64,000 nt of DNA from Streptacidiphilus fuscans. Its GTDB lineage: Bacteria; Actinomycetota; Actinomycetes; Streptomycetales; Streptomycetaceae. A program made the translations under genes and the position numbers. Location of the stretch: the NCBI RefSeq assembly GCF_015690355.1, contig NZ_JADPRT010000005.1, positions 450,503 through 514,502 on the forward strand. Reading direction: 5' to 3'. The stretch's first letter is position 1, and each line of letters begins with the position of its first letter. The notes beneath the pieces are model-generated. The model did not search any database and was not told the DNA's origin. It saw nothing but the letters and a program-made list of their open reading frames with translations. Of the stretch, positions 37,299 through 45,685 are shown piece by piece.

Positions 37299-38105
37299 TC
37301 AGTGCCGGTCGGACCGGGCCGCCGGACCTGCGCTGTCACGGCCTGCACCGTCGCGGGCCACCCGCGCCTCGATGCCGTCGAGGGCGAGCTCCAGCGAGTC
37401 AGCGAAGTAGCGGTCGCGCTTGACCGCCATCGGCTCGCCCTCGACGGGCGGACTGATCCGGTCGGAGTTCTCGACGAAGGCCTCGTCGATGTGCGCCGCC
37501 AGCTCCCTGACCTCCTGCATGTAGGCGTCCTCAGTCACCCCGGCGGTGCGGATGCGGATCATCTGCTGGCCCTCGGAGGTGGCGAAGCCGTAGACGAACT
37601 GGAAGACGAGCCCGAGCACGGCCGCGTACTGCTCGGGCGGCAGGCCGGTGCGCTCAATGGCGCTGAGCGCGCTGGTGGAGAAGAACAGCGCGTTCGGGCC
37701 GAGCGGCAGCACCTCGCCCGCGATCCGGACCGCCCACAGGTGGCGCTGGTAGAAGGCCCGGTACTCGTGCGCCATGGCGCGCAGGTGGTCGCGCCAGTCG
37801 GTCTCCTCGGTGAGCGGGGCGATCCGCATCTCGCCGAGCGCCTCGTCCAGGGCGAGCTCCAGCAGGTCGGCCTTGTTGTCGACATACCAGTAGACCGACA
37901 TGGGGGTGACGCCGAGTTCGTTGGCCAGGCGGCGCATCGAGAAGCCCGCCTCGCCCTCGGCGTCGAGCAGCGCGATGGCGGCGCGGACGATCTTCTGCCG
38001 GGTCAGGCCGCTGGGGGCGGCGCCGCGCTTGCGCTCCTTCGGCGGCGCGGCCCAGACGCTGACGCTCGGCAGGGCGGACTCCTGCTTCGCGCTCTCCTTC
38101 GCCAT
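37299..38105 (-). CDS. TetR/AcrR-family regulator of the adjacent MFS pump
   Basis: A 268-residue regulator with the TetR helix-turn-helix IVRAAIALLDAEGEAGFSMRRLANELGVTPMSVYWYVDNKADLL (split over helices 1-4) after a basic N-terminal extension of about 40 residues. The C-terminal domain is of the TetR class-C, tetracycline-repressor-like type (DWRDHLRAMAHEYRAF, LGLVFQFVYGF). It lies directly downstream of a 14-helix drug-efflux gene on the same strand, and the efflux promoter has a palindromic operator, so autoregulated control of the pump is likely. Confidence 0.9.
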   Translation of the reverse strand: MAKESAKQESALPSVSVWAAPPKERKRGAAPSGLTRQKIVRAAIALLDAEGEAGFSMRRLANELGVTPMSVYWYVDNKADLLELALDEALGEMRIAPLTEETDWRDHLRAMAHEYRAFYQRHLWAVRIAGEVLPLGPNALFFSTSALSAIERTGLPPEQYAAVLGLVFQFVYGFATSEGQQMIRIRTAGVTEDAYMQEVRELAAHIDEAFVENSDRISPPVEGEPMAVKRDRYFADSLELALDGIEARVARDGAGRDSAGPAARSDRH

Positions 38106-38136
38106 GCGGCGCCTTGCCCTTCTTCGCCTGCCCCGT

Positions 38137-38201
38137 CGATCGATGCGCGGGCACCAGCCTGAGCAAGCCGCACAAGGCGACGCGTGCCCGCGCATCGATC
38201 G
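38137..38201 (-). terminator. 18-bp perfect inverted repeat between the MFS and TetR genes
   Basis: CGATCGATGCGCGGGCAC (38137-38154) and GTGCCCGCGCATCGATCG (38184-38201) match perfectly with a 29-nt loop. The structure starts 15 nt after the MFS stop and ends 32 nt before the TetR start. It may be the MFS terminator, with TetR read from its own promoter, or an attenuator. Confidence 0.65.
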
Positions 38202-38216
38202 TAGTCAGCGTGCGGG

Positions 38217-39788
38217 TCAGGCCGCCGGGGCGGGCTCCGGCTCGCGGGCCTCCGGCTGGCCGGGGACCGTGCCGCCGCCCACCGGGGCCGTGCCCGCCCG
38301 GCCGATCAGCCAGGCCGCGACCAGGCCGCCCACCAGCACCGCGACCGCACCGATCAACTGAGCGTTCGTCAGCGAGTCGGCGAAGGCGCTGTGCACCTGG
38401 TGGGCCTTGCCGGGACCACCTGCGGCCAGCGCGTCCGGCAGCGAGCGGGCGGCGCCCTGCGGCACACCGGCGGGCAGCGAGGACGCGAACCCGGCCGTCA
38501 GCACCGCGCCCAGGACCGCGACGCCCAGCGAGTTGCCGAGCTCGCTCATGGTGCCCATCAGTCCGGAGCCGATACCGGCCCGCTCCGGCGGGATCGAGGA
38601 CATCACGGCCCCGCCCATCGCGGGCTGGGCGCACGCGATGCCCGCGCCCATCAGCAGCAGGCCCAGCAGGATGCCCGGGTAGGAGCCGTTGTGCCCGAGG
38701 ACCGCGATGGCCGCGAGTCCGCCGGCCATCAGGGTGAGGCCGACCGCGATGGCGACGGGCGGGGCGAGCTTGGTGGTCAACCGCATGCCGAAGCCGGTCA
38801 GGTTCAGCAGCACCACGGTCAGCGCCATCGGCGCGGTGCGCAGACCCGCCGAGAGCGGGCCGTAGCCGAGCACGAACTGCAGGTGCTGGGTCAGCAGGAA
38901 GAGCGAGCCGCCCATCCCGAAGGAGACCAGCACCCCGCCCGAGACCGCGCCGCGGAAGCGGGCGTTGCGGAAGAACGACATGTCCAGCAGCGGGTGCGGC
39001 GTGCGACGCTCCCACAGCACGAAGCCGGTCATCACGACGACGCAGATCGCCGCGGGCAGCAGGGTGCGGCCGGAGGTCCAGCCGTAGCCGGGGCCCTGGA
39101 TGATCGCGTAGACGCCCGCGACCAGGCCGACGGTGCACAGCACCGCACCGAGCAGGTCGGGACGGTCGCCGAGCGGGTCCTTGGACTCGGGCACCAGCCG
39201 CGCCACGCCGATCAGCCCGAGCACGCAGACGGGCAGGTTGACCAGGAAGACCGAGCCCCACCAGAAGTGCGCCAGCAGCAGCCCGCCGATGACGGGGCCG
39301 AGGGCGAAGCCCAGCGAGCCCACGCCCATCGCGGCGGCCATGGCCTTGGGCAGCTCCTCCCCGTCGAAGGTGCGGACGACGATGGCGATGCTGGTGGCGA
39401 GCAGCATGCTGCCGCCGACGCCCATGGCCGCGCGGGCGGCGATCAGCTCCCCGGCGGTCGAGGAGAGCGCCGCGCCCGCCGAACCGAGGCCGAAGAAGAC
39501 CAGGCCGAGCAGCTGCGTCCGCTTGCGCCCGTACCGGTCGGCGAAGCCGCCCGCCGCGATCAGCAGACCCGCCTGGGCCAGCGAGTAGGCGCCGATGACC
39601 CACTGGGTCTGCGAGGTGGTCGCGCCCAGCTCCTTGGTCAGGGAGGGGATGGCGACGTTGAGGATGGTGTTGTCCAGAATGACCACGAGCTGGACCAGGC
39701 AGAGCACTGCCAGGATCACCCAGCGGTCCGGTCTGCGGTTTGCGGCCGCCCCCGCGGTCCCCACCTGTTCCGGTTGACTGACGGACAC
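38217..39788 (-). CDS. DHA2-type MFS drug-efflux transporter (14 helices)
   Basis: A 523-residue proton-driven multidrug exporter of the EmrB/QacA type. Helix 1 has LVQLVVILDNTILNVAIPSL with the family's membrane-embedded Asp; motif A is GGFADRYGRKRTQLLG; motif C is MGVGSLGFALGPVIGGLLLA. About 14 hydrophobic segments are visible, then a short Pro/Glu tail. The GTG start is chosen because a GGGG-rich binding site precedes it and the codons upstream overlap the operator. It is probably repressed by the TetR protein encoded downstream. Confidence 0.92.
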   Translation of the reverse strand: MSVSQPEQVGTAGAAANRRPDRWVILAVLCLVQLVVILDNTILNVAIPSLTKELGATTSQTQWVIGAYSLAQAGLLIAAGGFADRYGRKRTQLLGLVFFGLGSAGAALSSTAGELIAARAAMGVGGSMLLATSIAIVVRTFDGEELPKAMAAAMGVGSLGFALGPVIGGLLLAHFWWGSVFLVNLPVCVLGLIGVARLVPESKDPLGDRPDLLGAVLCTVGLVAGVYAIIQGPGYGWTSGRTLLPAAICVVVMTGFVLWERRTPHPLLDMSFFRNARFRGAVSGGVLVSFGMGGSLFLLTQHLQFVLGYGPLSAGLRTAPMALTVVLLNLTGFGMRLTTKLAPPVAIAVGLTLMAGGLAAIAVLGHNGSYPGILLGLLLMGAGIACAQPAMGGAVMSSIPPERAGIGSGLMGTMSELGNSLGVAVLGAVLTAGFASSLPAGVPQGAARSLPDALAAGGPGKAHQVHSAFADSLTNAQLIGAVAVLVGGLVAAWLIGRAGTAPVGGGTVPGQPEAREPEPAPAA

Positions 39789-39799
39789 TGGCCCCACCC

Positions 39800-39834
39800 C
39801 TTCTACGGTGTACAAGACTTCTACACTGTAGAAG
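39800..39834. promoter_or_regulatory. TetR-type operator upstream of the MFS pump
   Basis: CTTCTACACTGTAGAAG (39818-39834) is a perfect 17-bp palindrome. An additional half-site CTTCTACGGTGTA at 39800-39812 gives a second, 12-of-13 symmetric pairing over 35 bp. It ends 12 bp upstream of the MFS start codon. Confidence 0.75.
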
Positions 39835-39910
39835 AACGGGCGCAGCAAGCGCCACGGATTATTTCCCTTGTCGCGACTGCGGCTCTGACCTGCGCTTTTC
39901 TCCAGCCCGG

Positions 39911-40327
39911 CTAGCGGACCAGCAGCTCGAGCAAGCGCTCCGCCTCGGCCGCCGGGTCGGCGGAGAGGCCGCAGTGGACCGGACCCGGCTGGACCACGGT
40001 GCTGCGCGGCGCGGTCAGCCAGCGGAACCGGCGTCCCGGCTCCTCGTCCACGGCCTGCCCGGCCGCCGCTCCCCCGGCGCAGATCCCGGCCACCGCGTCC
40101 AGCGCCGCCCGCACGCCCGCGACGTCCGCGTCGGGGTCGAGCGCCAGCAGCCGCGCCTCGTCCAGGTGCACGGCCGCCCGCAGCACGCCCGCCTGGCGGC
40201 TGTAGACCAGCACCCCGGCGTTGATCTGCTCACCGCGTTCGACCCGCGGGACCACCCGCACCAGCGCGTACTCGTAGACCAGCTTCTCGCCCAGCTCGGG
40301 GACCGTCCGCACGGTCGGGTACGTCAT
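39911..40327 (-). CDS. DUF3037 protein, partner of the HipA-like kinase
   Basis: A 138-residue DUF3037 protein; the hallmark is YEYALVRVVPRVERGEQINAGVLVYSRQ near the N-terminus. Function unknown, but DUF3037 genes commonly lie next to HipA-like genes. The ATG at 40325-40327 overlaps the upstream gene's stop by one base (ATGA) and has AAGGAG 8 nt before it, so a longer GTG start is not needed. The coupling implies joint function and fixed stoichiometry. Confidence 0.88.
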   Translation of the reverse strand: MTYPTVRTVPELGEKLVYEYALVRVVPRVERGEQINAGVLVYSRQAGVLRAAVHLDEARLLALDPDADVAGVRAALDAVAGICAGGAAAGQAVDEEPGRRFRWLTAPRSTVVQPGPVHCGLSADPAAEAERLLELLVR

Positions 40328-41070
40328 CAGAACCACTCCTTCGAGGCCCGCACCCGCGCCGTCAGCTGCGCGACGTACGCCGCGCGGACCTCGTCCGGGG
40401 AGGCGAAGCCGGGCTCGTCCGCCAGCCAGACGTCAGGGACCAGGGCCAGGACCTCGGTCAGCAGCGCCTCGGTGACCTGCGGCGCGAGCGCGGCGTCAGC
40501 AGCGTCGAGGTCGGGGCCGAAGGTGCGCAGCACGTGGTCCGAGGCGTCGTAGGGCTTCTGCGCGGAGGCTGCCGCGCGCGGCCAGTTGTGATGGAAGATC
40601 AGGCTGGCGCCGTGGTCGATCAGCCACAGCTCGCCACCCCAGCGCAGCAGGTTGGGGTTGCGCCAGGAGCGGTCCACGTTGCCGATCAGCGCGTCGAACC
40701 AGACCACGCGCCCGGCCAGGACCGGGTCCACCGGGAACGCCAGCGGGTCGAAGCCGAGCGCGCCGCTCAGGTAGGCCATGCCGAGGTTGGTGCCGCCGGA
40801 CCCCATGACCAGGTCCTGCACCTGCTGGTCCGGCTCGCCCACGGCGATCCTCGGGTCCACCTCCAGCCGCACCAGCTCGGGGACGCGGAATCCGAGCCGT
40901 CGGGCCAGCTCGCCCGCGACCACCTCCGCGACCAGCGCCTTGCGCCCCTGTGCGGCCCCGACGAACTTGGCGACGAGGAGCGCCCCGCTCTCCCCCTCGA
41001 CCAGGCCCGGCAGCGAGCCACCCTCCCTCAGCGGCGTCACATAACGATCCGCCGACACCTCACGCAACAT
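40327..41070 (-). CDS. HipA-like kinase-domain protein
   Basis: A 247-residue protein resembling the C-terminal kinase lobe of HipA. Visible elements are LLVAKFVGAAQGRKALVAEVVAGELARRLG (ATP-lysine region, split), the catalytic-loop-like FDALIGNVDRSWRNPNLL (Asp plus Asn) and the DFG-like LWLIDHGASLIFHH. It lacks HipA's N-terminal domain and any HipB repressor partner, so it is not a classical toxin-antitoxin module. A Ser/Thr kinase acting with DUF3037 is the likely but unproven role. Confidence 0.82.
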   Translation of the reverse strand: MLREVSADRYVTPLREGGSLPGLVEGESGALLVAKFVGAAQGRKALVAEVVAGELARRLGFRVPELVRLEVDPRIAVGEPDQQVQDLVMGSGGTNLGMAYLSGALGFDPLAFPVDPVLAGRVVWFDALIGNVDRSWRNPNLLRWGGELWLIDHGASLIFHHNWPRAAASAQKPYDASDHVLRTFGPDLDAADAALAPQVTEALLTEVLALVPDVWLADEPGFASPDEVRAAYVAQLTARVRASKEWF

Positions 41071-41220
41071 GCGCCCCACCCTATCGAGACGCCCGCCCTT
41101 GCCTGTGCGCGCACGGTCGCGCCGGACGGACGACCATTCCCCTCCGACCGGTGGCGGGCACTGCGGGTCCGTGCAAGTGTGGCCAGCAATGGTGACCTCG
41201 ACCGTCAAGGGATGGGCACG

Positions 41221-42579
41221 ATGGAACGACCCAGGATCCTCGTGGTCGGCGGCGGCTTCGCCGGCGTCGAGTGCGCGCGACGGCTGGAGCGGCAGCTCGC
41301 GCCGATCGAGGCGGAGATCGCCCTGATCGCGCCGTTCAGCTACGAGCTCTACCTTCCGCTGCTGCCGCAGGTCGCGGCCGGGGTGCTCACCCCGCAGTCG
41401 GTCGCGGTCTCGCTGCGCCGGATGCTGCGCCGGACGCGGATCATCCCCGGCGGAGCGGTCGGCGTCGATCCCAAGGCCAAGATGGTGATCCTCCGCAAGA
41501 TCACCGACGAACTGGCGGCCGAGCCCTACGACTACCTGGTGCTGGCTCCCGGCAGCGTGACCCGCACCTTCGACATCCCGGGCCTGGTCGAGCACGCGCG
41601 CGGCATGAAGACGCTGGCCGAGGCCGCCTACGTGCGCGACCACGTGATCTCGCAGCTGGACCTCGCCGACGCCGCCACCAGCCAGCAGGAGCGCATCTCC
41701 CGGCTGCAGTTCGTGGTGGTCGGCGGCGGCTACGCGGGCACCGAGACGGCGGCCTGCCTGCAGCGGGTCACCGCCTCCGCGATCCGCCGCTACCCCAGGC
41801 TCAACCCGAACCTGATCAAGTGGCACCTGGTCGACATCGCCCCCAAGCTGATGCCCGAGCTCGGCGAGAAGCTGGGCGACGACGCGATGGAGATCCTGCG
41901 CAAGCGCGGCATCGAGATCTCGCTCGGCGTCTCGGTCGCCGAGGTCGGCGACGAGTCGGTCAAGCTGACCGACGGCCGGGTCATCCCGTCGCGGACGCTG
42001 ATCTGGACGGCGGGCGTCGCGGCCAGCCCGCTGGTCAACACCCTGGACGCGGAGACGGTCCGCGGCCGGCTCGCGGTCACCGCGGAGATGCGGGTGCCGC
42101 AGTTCGAGAACATGTTCGCGCTCGGCGACGCCGCCGCCGTCCCCGACCTGGCCAAGGGCGACGGCGCGGTCTGCCCGCCCACCGCGCAGCACGCGCAGCG
42201 GCAGGGCAAGGTGGTGGCCGACAACGTCATCGCCCTGATCCGCGGCCACGAGATGAAGCCGTACTTCCACAAGGACCTCGGCCTGGTCGTCGACCTCGGC
42301 GGCGCGGACGCGGTGTCCAAGCCGCTCGGCATCGAGATGCAGGGCATCGCGGCGCAGGGCGTGGCCCGCGGCTACCACCTGATGGCGCTGCGGACCAATG
42401 TGGCCAAGGTCCGCGTGATGACGAACTGGCTGCTCAACGCGACCGCGGGCGACGACTTCGTGCGCACCGGCTTCCAGTCCCGACGGCCCGCGCGGCTGCG
42501 GGACTTCGAGTACACGGACTCGTATCTGACCAAGGAGCAGATCCGCGACTACACGGCGGAGTTGGAGGCCAGGAAGTAG
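41221..42579 (+). CDS. NAD(P)/FAD oxidoreductase, type II NADH dehydrogenase-like
   Basis: A 452-residue two-dinucleotide-fold flavoprotein. The FAD motif is ILVVGGGFAGVECARRLE at the N-terminus; the NADH motif is FVVVGGGYAGTETAACLQ near residue 165; the second FAD motif is FALGDAAAVPD, followed by PPTAQHAQRQGKVVADN typical of NDH-2. The function is transfer of electrons from NADH to menaquinone at the membrane face; the amphipathic C-terminus would serve as anchor. AAGG lies about 10 nt before the ATG at 41221; ATG 41212 is an alternative. Confidence 0.88.
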   Translation: MERPRILVVGGGFAGVECARRLERQLAPIEAEIALIAPFSYELYLPLLPQVAAGVLTPQSVAVSLRRMLRRTRIIPGGAVGVDPKAKMVILRKITDELAAEPYDYLVLAPGSVTRTFDIPGLVEHARGMKTLAEAAYVRDHVISQLDLADAATSQQERISRLQFVVVGGGYAGTETAACLQRVTASAIRRYPRLNPNLIKWHLVDIAPKLMPELGEKLGDDAMEILRKRGIEISLGVSVAEVGDESVKLTDGRVIPSRTLIWTAGVAASPLVNTLDAETVRGRLAVTAEMRVPQFENMFALGDAAAVPDLAKGDGAVCPPTAQHAQRQGKVVADNVIALIRGHEMKPYFHKDLGLVVDLGGADAVSKPLGIEMQGIAAQGVARGYHLMALRTNVAKVRVMTNWLLNATAGDDFVRTGFQSRRPARLRDFEYTDSYLTKEQIRDYTAELEARK

Positions 42580-42610
42580 GACGGCGAGTACGGCTTCTCC
42601 GGGGACTGAA

Positions 42611-42650
42611 CGCCCTGGGCGGCGGGTTGTGACCTGCGCCGTCCAGGGCG
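42611..42650 (+). terminator. Terminator after the NDH-2-like gene
   Basis: CGCCCTGG (42611-42618) pairs with CCAGGGCG (42643-42650), and GCGGCG/CGCCGT continues the stem inward with one G-T pair. It lies 31 nt after the stop and is followed by CGCCTATTCT. Confidence 0.65.
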
Positions 42651-42759
42651 CGCCTATTCTGGCATGGGCATGCAGTCATGTCACTCGTCCTGGCGCACTT
42701 CTGCGGCGACACGAACGGCGCTACCGGCGTGACTGACAGAAGGTCATAACTTTGCCCGC

Positions 42760-44304
42760 ATGTCCGACAACTCGTCAGTTTCGCTGCCGTCGCCGTCGCT
42801 GCCGCACCCGTCCGCGCCCTCGCCCGCACTGCCCTCGCGCCGCCTGCTGCTCGGCTCGGCCGCGGGGGGCGCCCTGCTGAGCGCCGCCTCCCCGGTCCTC
42901 GCCGCGCCCGCGCTCGCTGTCGGACGCAAACCCGCACCGAAGCACCCCGCCGCCAAGCCGGCTGCCAAGCCTGCCGCGAAGCGTCCCGCCGCCCACCCGG
43001 CCGTCCCCTCCGACGCGCAGGCCGCCGCGGCAATCAAGGCGGAGTACCTGCACGGCTGGAACGGCTACTGCGCCAAGGCGTGGGGCTACGACGAGCTCAA
43101 GCCGCTCAGCGGTGGCCACAACGACTTCTTCGCCCCCGGCCACACCTTCGGCCTGTCCATGGTCGAGGCCCTGGACACCCTCTACGTGATGGGCTGCGAC
43201 GCGGAGTTGGCCCGCTCGCGCGCCTGGGTGGAGGCGCACCTGGACCCGGCCCAGGACGTCGACATGCACGTCTTCGAGGCGGTCATCCGCGTGGTCGGCG
43301 GTCTGTTGGCGGGTCATCTGGCCACCCGCAGCAAGGCGTTGCTGACCCGGGCGCGCGAGTTCGCGGACCGGCTGCTGCCCGCCTTCACCTCCTCGCCGAC
43401 GGGCATCCCCTACACCCACGTCAACCTGCGCACGGGGCAGGTGCAGGGCCGCGAGGTGCCGCTCGCCGAGGCGGGCACCAACATGATGGAGTTCGGCCTG
43501 CTCTCCCGGCTGGTCGGCGACTCGCGCTACTACGACGCCTCGCTGCGCGCCTACCGCGCCGTGCTCGCCCGCCGCAGCGCGCTCGACCTGCTCGGCACCA
43601 CCATCGACGCGGAGAGCGGCCGTTGGCTGGACCACACCTCGATCGCGCCCAACCCGCCCGCCGACTCCTTCAGCGAATACCTGTGGGGCGGCGGCAAGTT
43701 GCTGAACGACGCCCAACTGACGCAGTGGTACCGGATGTTGACCCAGGCGGTGCAGACGCACCAGAGCGACGTGCGCGGCGGACTGCCCTGGTACCACCCG
43801 GTCGACGCCACCACGGGCGCCCGGACCGGAGGCACGGTCCAGTCCGAACTCGCGTCGTTCTACGCGGGGTTGCTGGGCAAGGGCGGCGACCTGGCACGCG
43901 GCGCGGCCTACTTCCGCTCCTGGACCGCCGTCCTGGAGCGTCACCCGGTGCTGCCGGAGACGATCGACTACGCGACGTTCGGCGTCGTCGACTGCGGCGC
44001 CCAACTGCGGCCCGAGTACGCCAACTCCGCGTTCGACCTGTGGCGGCTCACGGGTGACGCCTCCTACAAGGCCGCGGCCTGGCGGTGGTTCGAGAACATG
44101 CGCAGCAACCACCGCGTCGCGGGCGGCTACACCGTGATCGACGACATGCGTCCCACCCGTCCGGTGCTGGGCGATCTGACGCCGGGTTACTGGTTCGCGG
44201 AGAACCTCAAGTACCTGTGGCTGATGTTCTCCGGCACGCCGCGCTTCGACTACCGCGCCGGCATCCTGTCCACCGAGGGGAAGATCCTGGCCGGGGTGCG
44301 CTGA
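42760..44304 (+). CDS. Exported GH47 alpha-mannosidase
   Basis: A 514-residue glycoside hydrolase of family 47 (class I, inverting, calcium-dependent alpha-1,2-mannosidase). A twin-arginine-like signal (PSRRLLLGSAAGGALLSAASPVLAA) is followed by a Lys/Pro/Ala linker (PAAKPAAKPAAK). The catalytic domain shows NGYCAKAWGYDELKPLSGG, MVEALDTLYVMG, the acidic residues Glu173 (HVFEAVIRVVGGLLAG), Glu306 (DSFSEYLWGGGKLL) and Glu419 (LRPEYANSAFDLWRLTGD), and the C-terminal STEGKIL with Thr505 at the calcium position. GH47 is mainly eukaryotic, so an exported bacterial form is notable. The ribosome binding site is weak. Confidence 0.85.
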   Translation: MSDNSSVSLPSPSLPHPSAPSPALPSRRLLLGSAAGGALLSAASPVLAAPALAVGRKPAPKHPAAKPAAKPAAKRPAAHPAVPSDAQAAAAIKAEYLHGWNGYCAKAWGYDELKPLSGGHNDFFAPGHTFGLSMVEALDTLYVMGCDAELARSRAWVEAHLDPAQDVDMHVFEAVIRVVGGLLAGHLATRSKALLTRAREFADRLLPAFTSSPTGIPYTHVNLRTGQVQGREVPLAEAGTNMMEFGLLSRLVGDSRYYDASLRAYRAVLARRSALDLLGTTIDAESGRWLDHTSIAPNPPADSFSEYLWGGGKLLNDAQLTQWYRMLTQAVQTHQSDVRGGLPWYHPVDATTGARTGGTVQSELASFYAGLLGKGGDLARGAAYFRSWTAVLERHPVLPETIDYATFGVVDCGAQLRPEYANSAFDLWRLTGDASYKAAAWRWFENMRSNHRVAGGYTVIDDMRPTRPVLGDLTPGYWFAENLKYLWLMFSGTPRFDYRAGILSTEGKILAGVR

Positions 44305-44326
44305 GACGGCTGCGGGTGGTCCCGGG

Positions 44327-44818
44327 TCAGCCGCCAGCGCGCTTCGAGCCCTCGGGCCAGACCCGGACCACCGCAACGCCCGCCGCCCGACTGCGCCGGA
44401 CCACGTCCCCGGTGCCGCCGGGACCGGCGGGCGGCTCGCCGTCCCAGACCGCGACCAACGTGTCGGCACGGCTGAGCAGCACCTCGTTGGCCGCCTGGTA
44501 CGCCTCCTCGGAGACCTGGGCGTAGGCGAGCTCGTGCACCTCCACGGCGGCGCGGACCAGCCGGTCGAAGGTCTCCGCCTGCTCGGGCCGAACCTTGTTC
44601 TCCCGGTAGTGCCGCGACGGCAGCACGACCACCAACTTGCCCCCGGCGTCCACCAGTTCCTCGGCGAAAATCGTGTCGGCGCCCCTGGCCAGACAGGAGA
44701 GCCCGGTGAGCGGCCCCTGTTCGGCGAGGGAGGCCAGCAGCTTGCGCAGTTCGATCCGGACCAGCTCGGCGGTCCGCTCGGTCAGGTCCCTGTGCCCGGT
44801 CACCGCCAGCGTCACCAC
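44327..44818 (-). CDS. SLOG-superfamily (LOG/DprA-like) nucleotide-binding protein
   Basis: A 163-residue Rossmann-like protein: VTLAVTGHRDLTER at the N-terminus, LTGLSCLARGADTIFAEELVDAG (the conserved Gly-Ala-Asp loop), LVVVLPSRHYRENK, and AANEVLLSRADTLVAVWDGEPPAGPGGTGDVVRRSR, which is the GGT nucleotide-binding region of SLOG proteins. Such proteins bind nucleotides or their derivatives; the ligand is unknown. GGGGAG precedes two consecutive GTG codons, either of which may start. Confidence 0.8.
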   Translation of the reverse strand: MVTLAVTGHRDLTERTAELVRIELRKLLASLAEQGPLTGLSCLARGADTIFAEELVDAGGKLVVVLPSRHYRENKVRPEQAETFDRLVRAAVEVHELAYAQVSEEAYQAANEVLLSRADTLVAVWDGEPPAGPGGTGDVVRRSRAAGVAVVRVWPEGSKRAGG

Positions 44819-44880
44819 AGTCTCCCCTTCGTCGATGCCGCCATCGGGGCCCTGCTCGCGCGGTCCGTGCTCCGTCCCTC

Positions 44881-44920
44881 CGACTCCCCCGTCGCCGCGA
44901 CTCCCCCGTCGCCGCGACTC
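44881..44920. repeat. 17-bp tandem repeat in the gap 44819-45031
   Basis: CGACTCCCCCGTCGCCG occurs at 44881 and 44898, and CGACTC begins a third, diverged copy at 44915. The remaining gap up to 45031 shows no gene. Confidence 0.6.
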
Positions 44921-45031
44921 CTCCGGTCCGCCGCGGGCCCCCTCTTCACCTATGCCCGGCGCGTCCGGTGGGGATGCGGTTGGTTTCGGCCGTGCGGGAG
45001 CACGCCGGGGCTCAACGGCGCGAGGCGCGTC

Positions 45032-45685
45032 TCACCGGCCGGTGAGCCCTTGACGGTCGCGCAGGGTGGCGACGCCGTCGCCGTCGAGTTCGTCGCAGTA
45101 GGACGCGCGTCCGGCCATGGCCATGATGAGCGCCAGGGTCGTGCCGTACACCTCCGGCCCGTCCCCGGCGGCGAAGGGGCCGTCAGTGGCCCGCAGCCGC
45201 AGGCCGTCGGCGCGCTTCTTGGAGAGGGCGGGCAGGTCGGAGCCCCGGTAGTAGGTGGCCACGCTGGTCAGGGTGGCCACGGGGTAGTCACGCGTGAGGC
45301 CGAGCGGTCGGCGGATGTCCTCCCCGTGCACGACGACTTCGGCGAGCATCGCCAGCTTCGGCAGCGGCGGCTTGGTCGTTCCCGTCATCGCCCGGCGGAA
45401 CCGCGCGAGCGTCTCCTCCGGACTCGCGCCCAGCTGCTCCGCCAGCCGCACGGCCACCTGCCGGTCGAAGTCGAAGCGGCACCGGATCACCCCCACCATC
45501 CACCGCACCGGGTTGAGGCTGGCCCCCGCGGTCAGGTGTGCGAGCACCTCGCGGACGGTGAGGCCCTCGCAGAGCGACGCGGTGGCCCACTGCTCCTCGG
45601 TCAGCCCGGCCAGGTCGTCGGCCAGGGCGGCCCGCTCGGCGTGGATCAGCGACCAGATCTCGGTGGGCGGTGTCGGCTGGTTCAC
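45032..45685 (-). CDS. Maleylpyruvate isomerase/DinB-like protein (TIGR03083 type)
   Basis: A 217-residue member of the DinB/mycothiol-dependent isomerase superfamily: IWSLIHAERAALADDLAGL, then QWATASLCEGLTVREVLAHLTAG, with the metal-site His in AHLTAG and a later VVVHGEDIRRPLG. Enzymes of this group use a metal and often mycothiol. A paralogue is at 49076-49711. The GTG start overlaps the upstream gene by 4 bp (GTGA), so the two are coupled. Confidence 0.82.
   Translation of the reverse strand: MNQPTPPTEIWSLIHAERAALADDLAGLTEEQWATASLCEGLTVREVLAHLTAGASLNPVRWMVGVIRCRFDFDRQVAVRLAEQLGASPEETLARFRRAMTGTTKPPLPKLAMLAEVVVHGEDIRRPLGLTRDYPVATLTSVATYYRGSDLPALSKKRADGLRLRATDGPFAAGDGPEVYGTTLALIMAMAGRASYCDELDGDGVATLRDRQGLTGR

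Noticed and set aside
40327..42378. Long minus-strand frame extending the HipA-like gene to 683 codons
   Set aside because: The part beyond 41070 is the shadow of the NDH-2-like gene; a start at 41070 gives a normal HipA-like lobe.
43080..44057. Plus-strand frame inside the GH47 gene
   Set aside because: Overlapping shadow frame with Arg/Gly/Pro-biased protein; GH47 motifs lie in the other frame.
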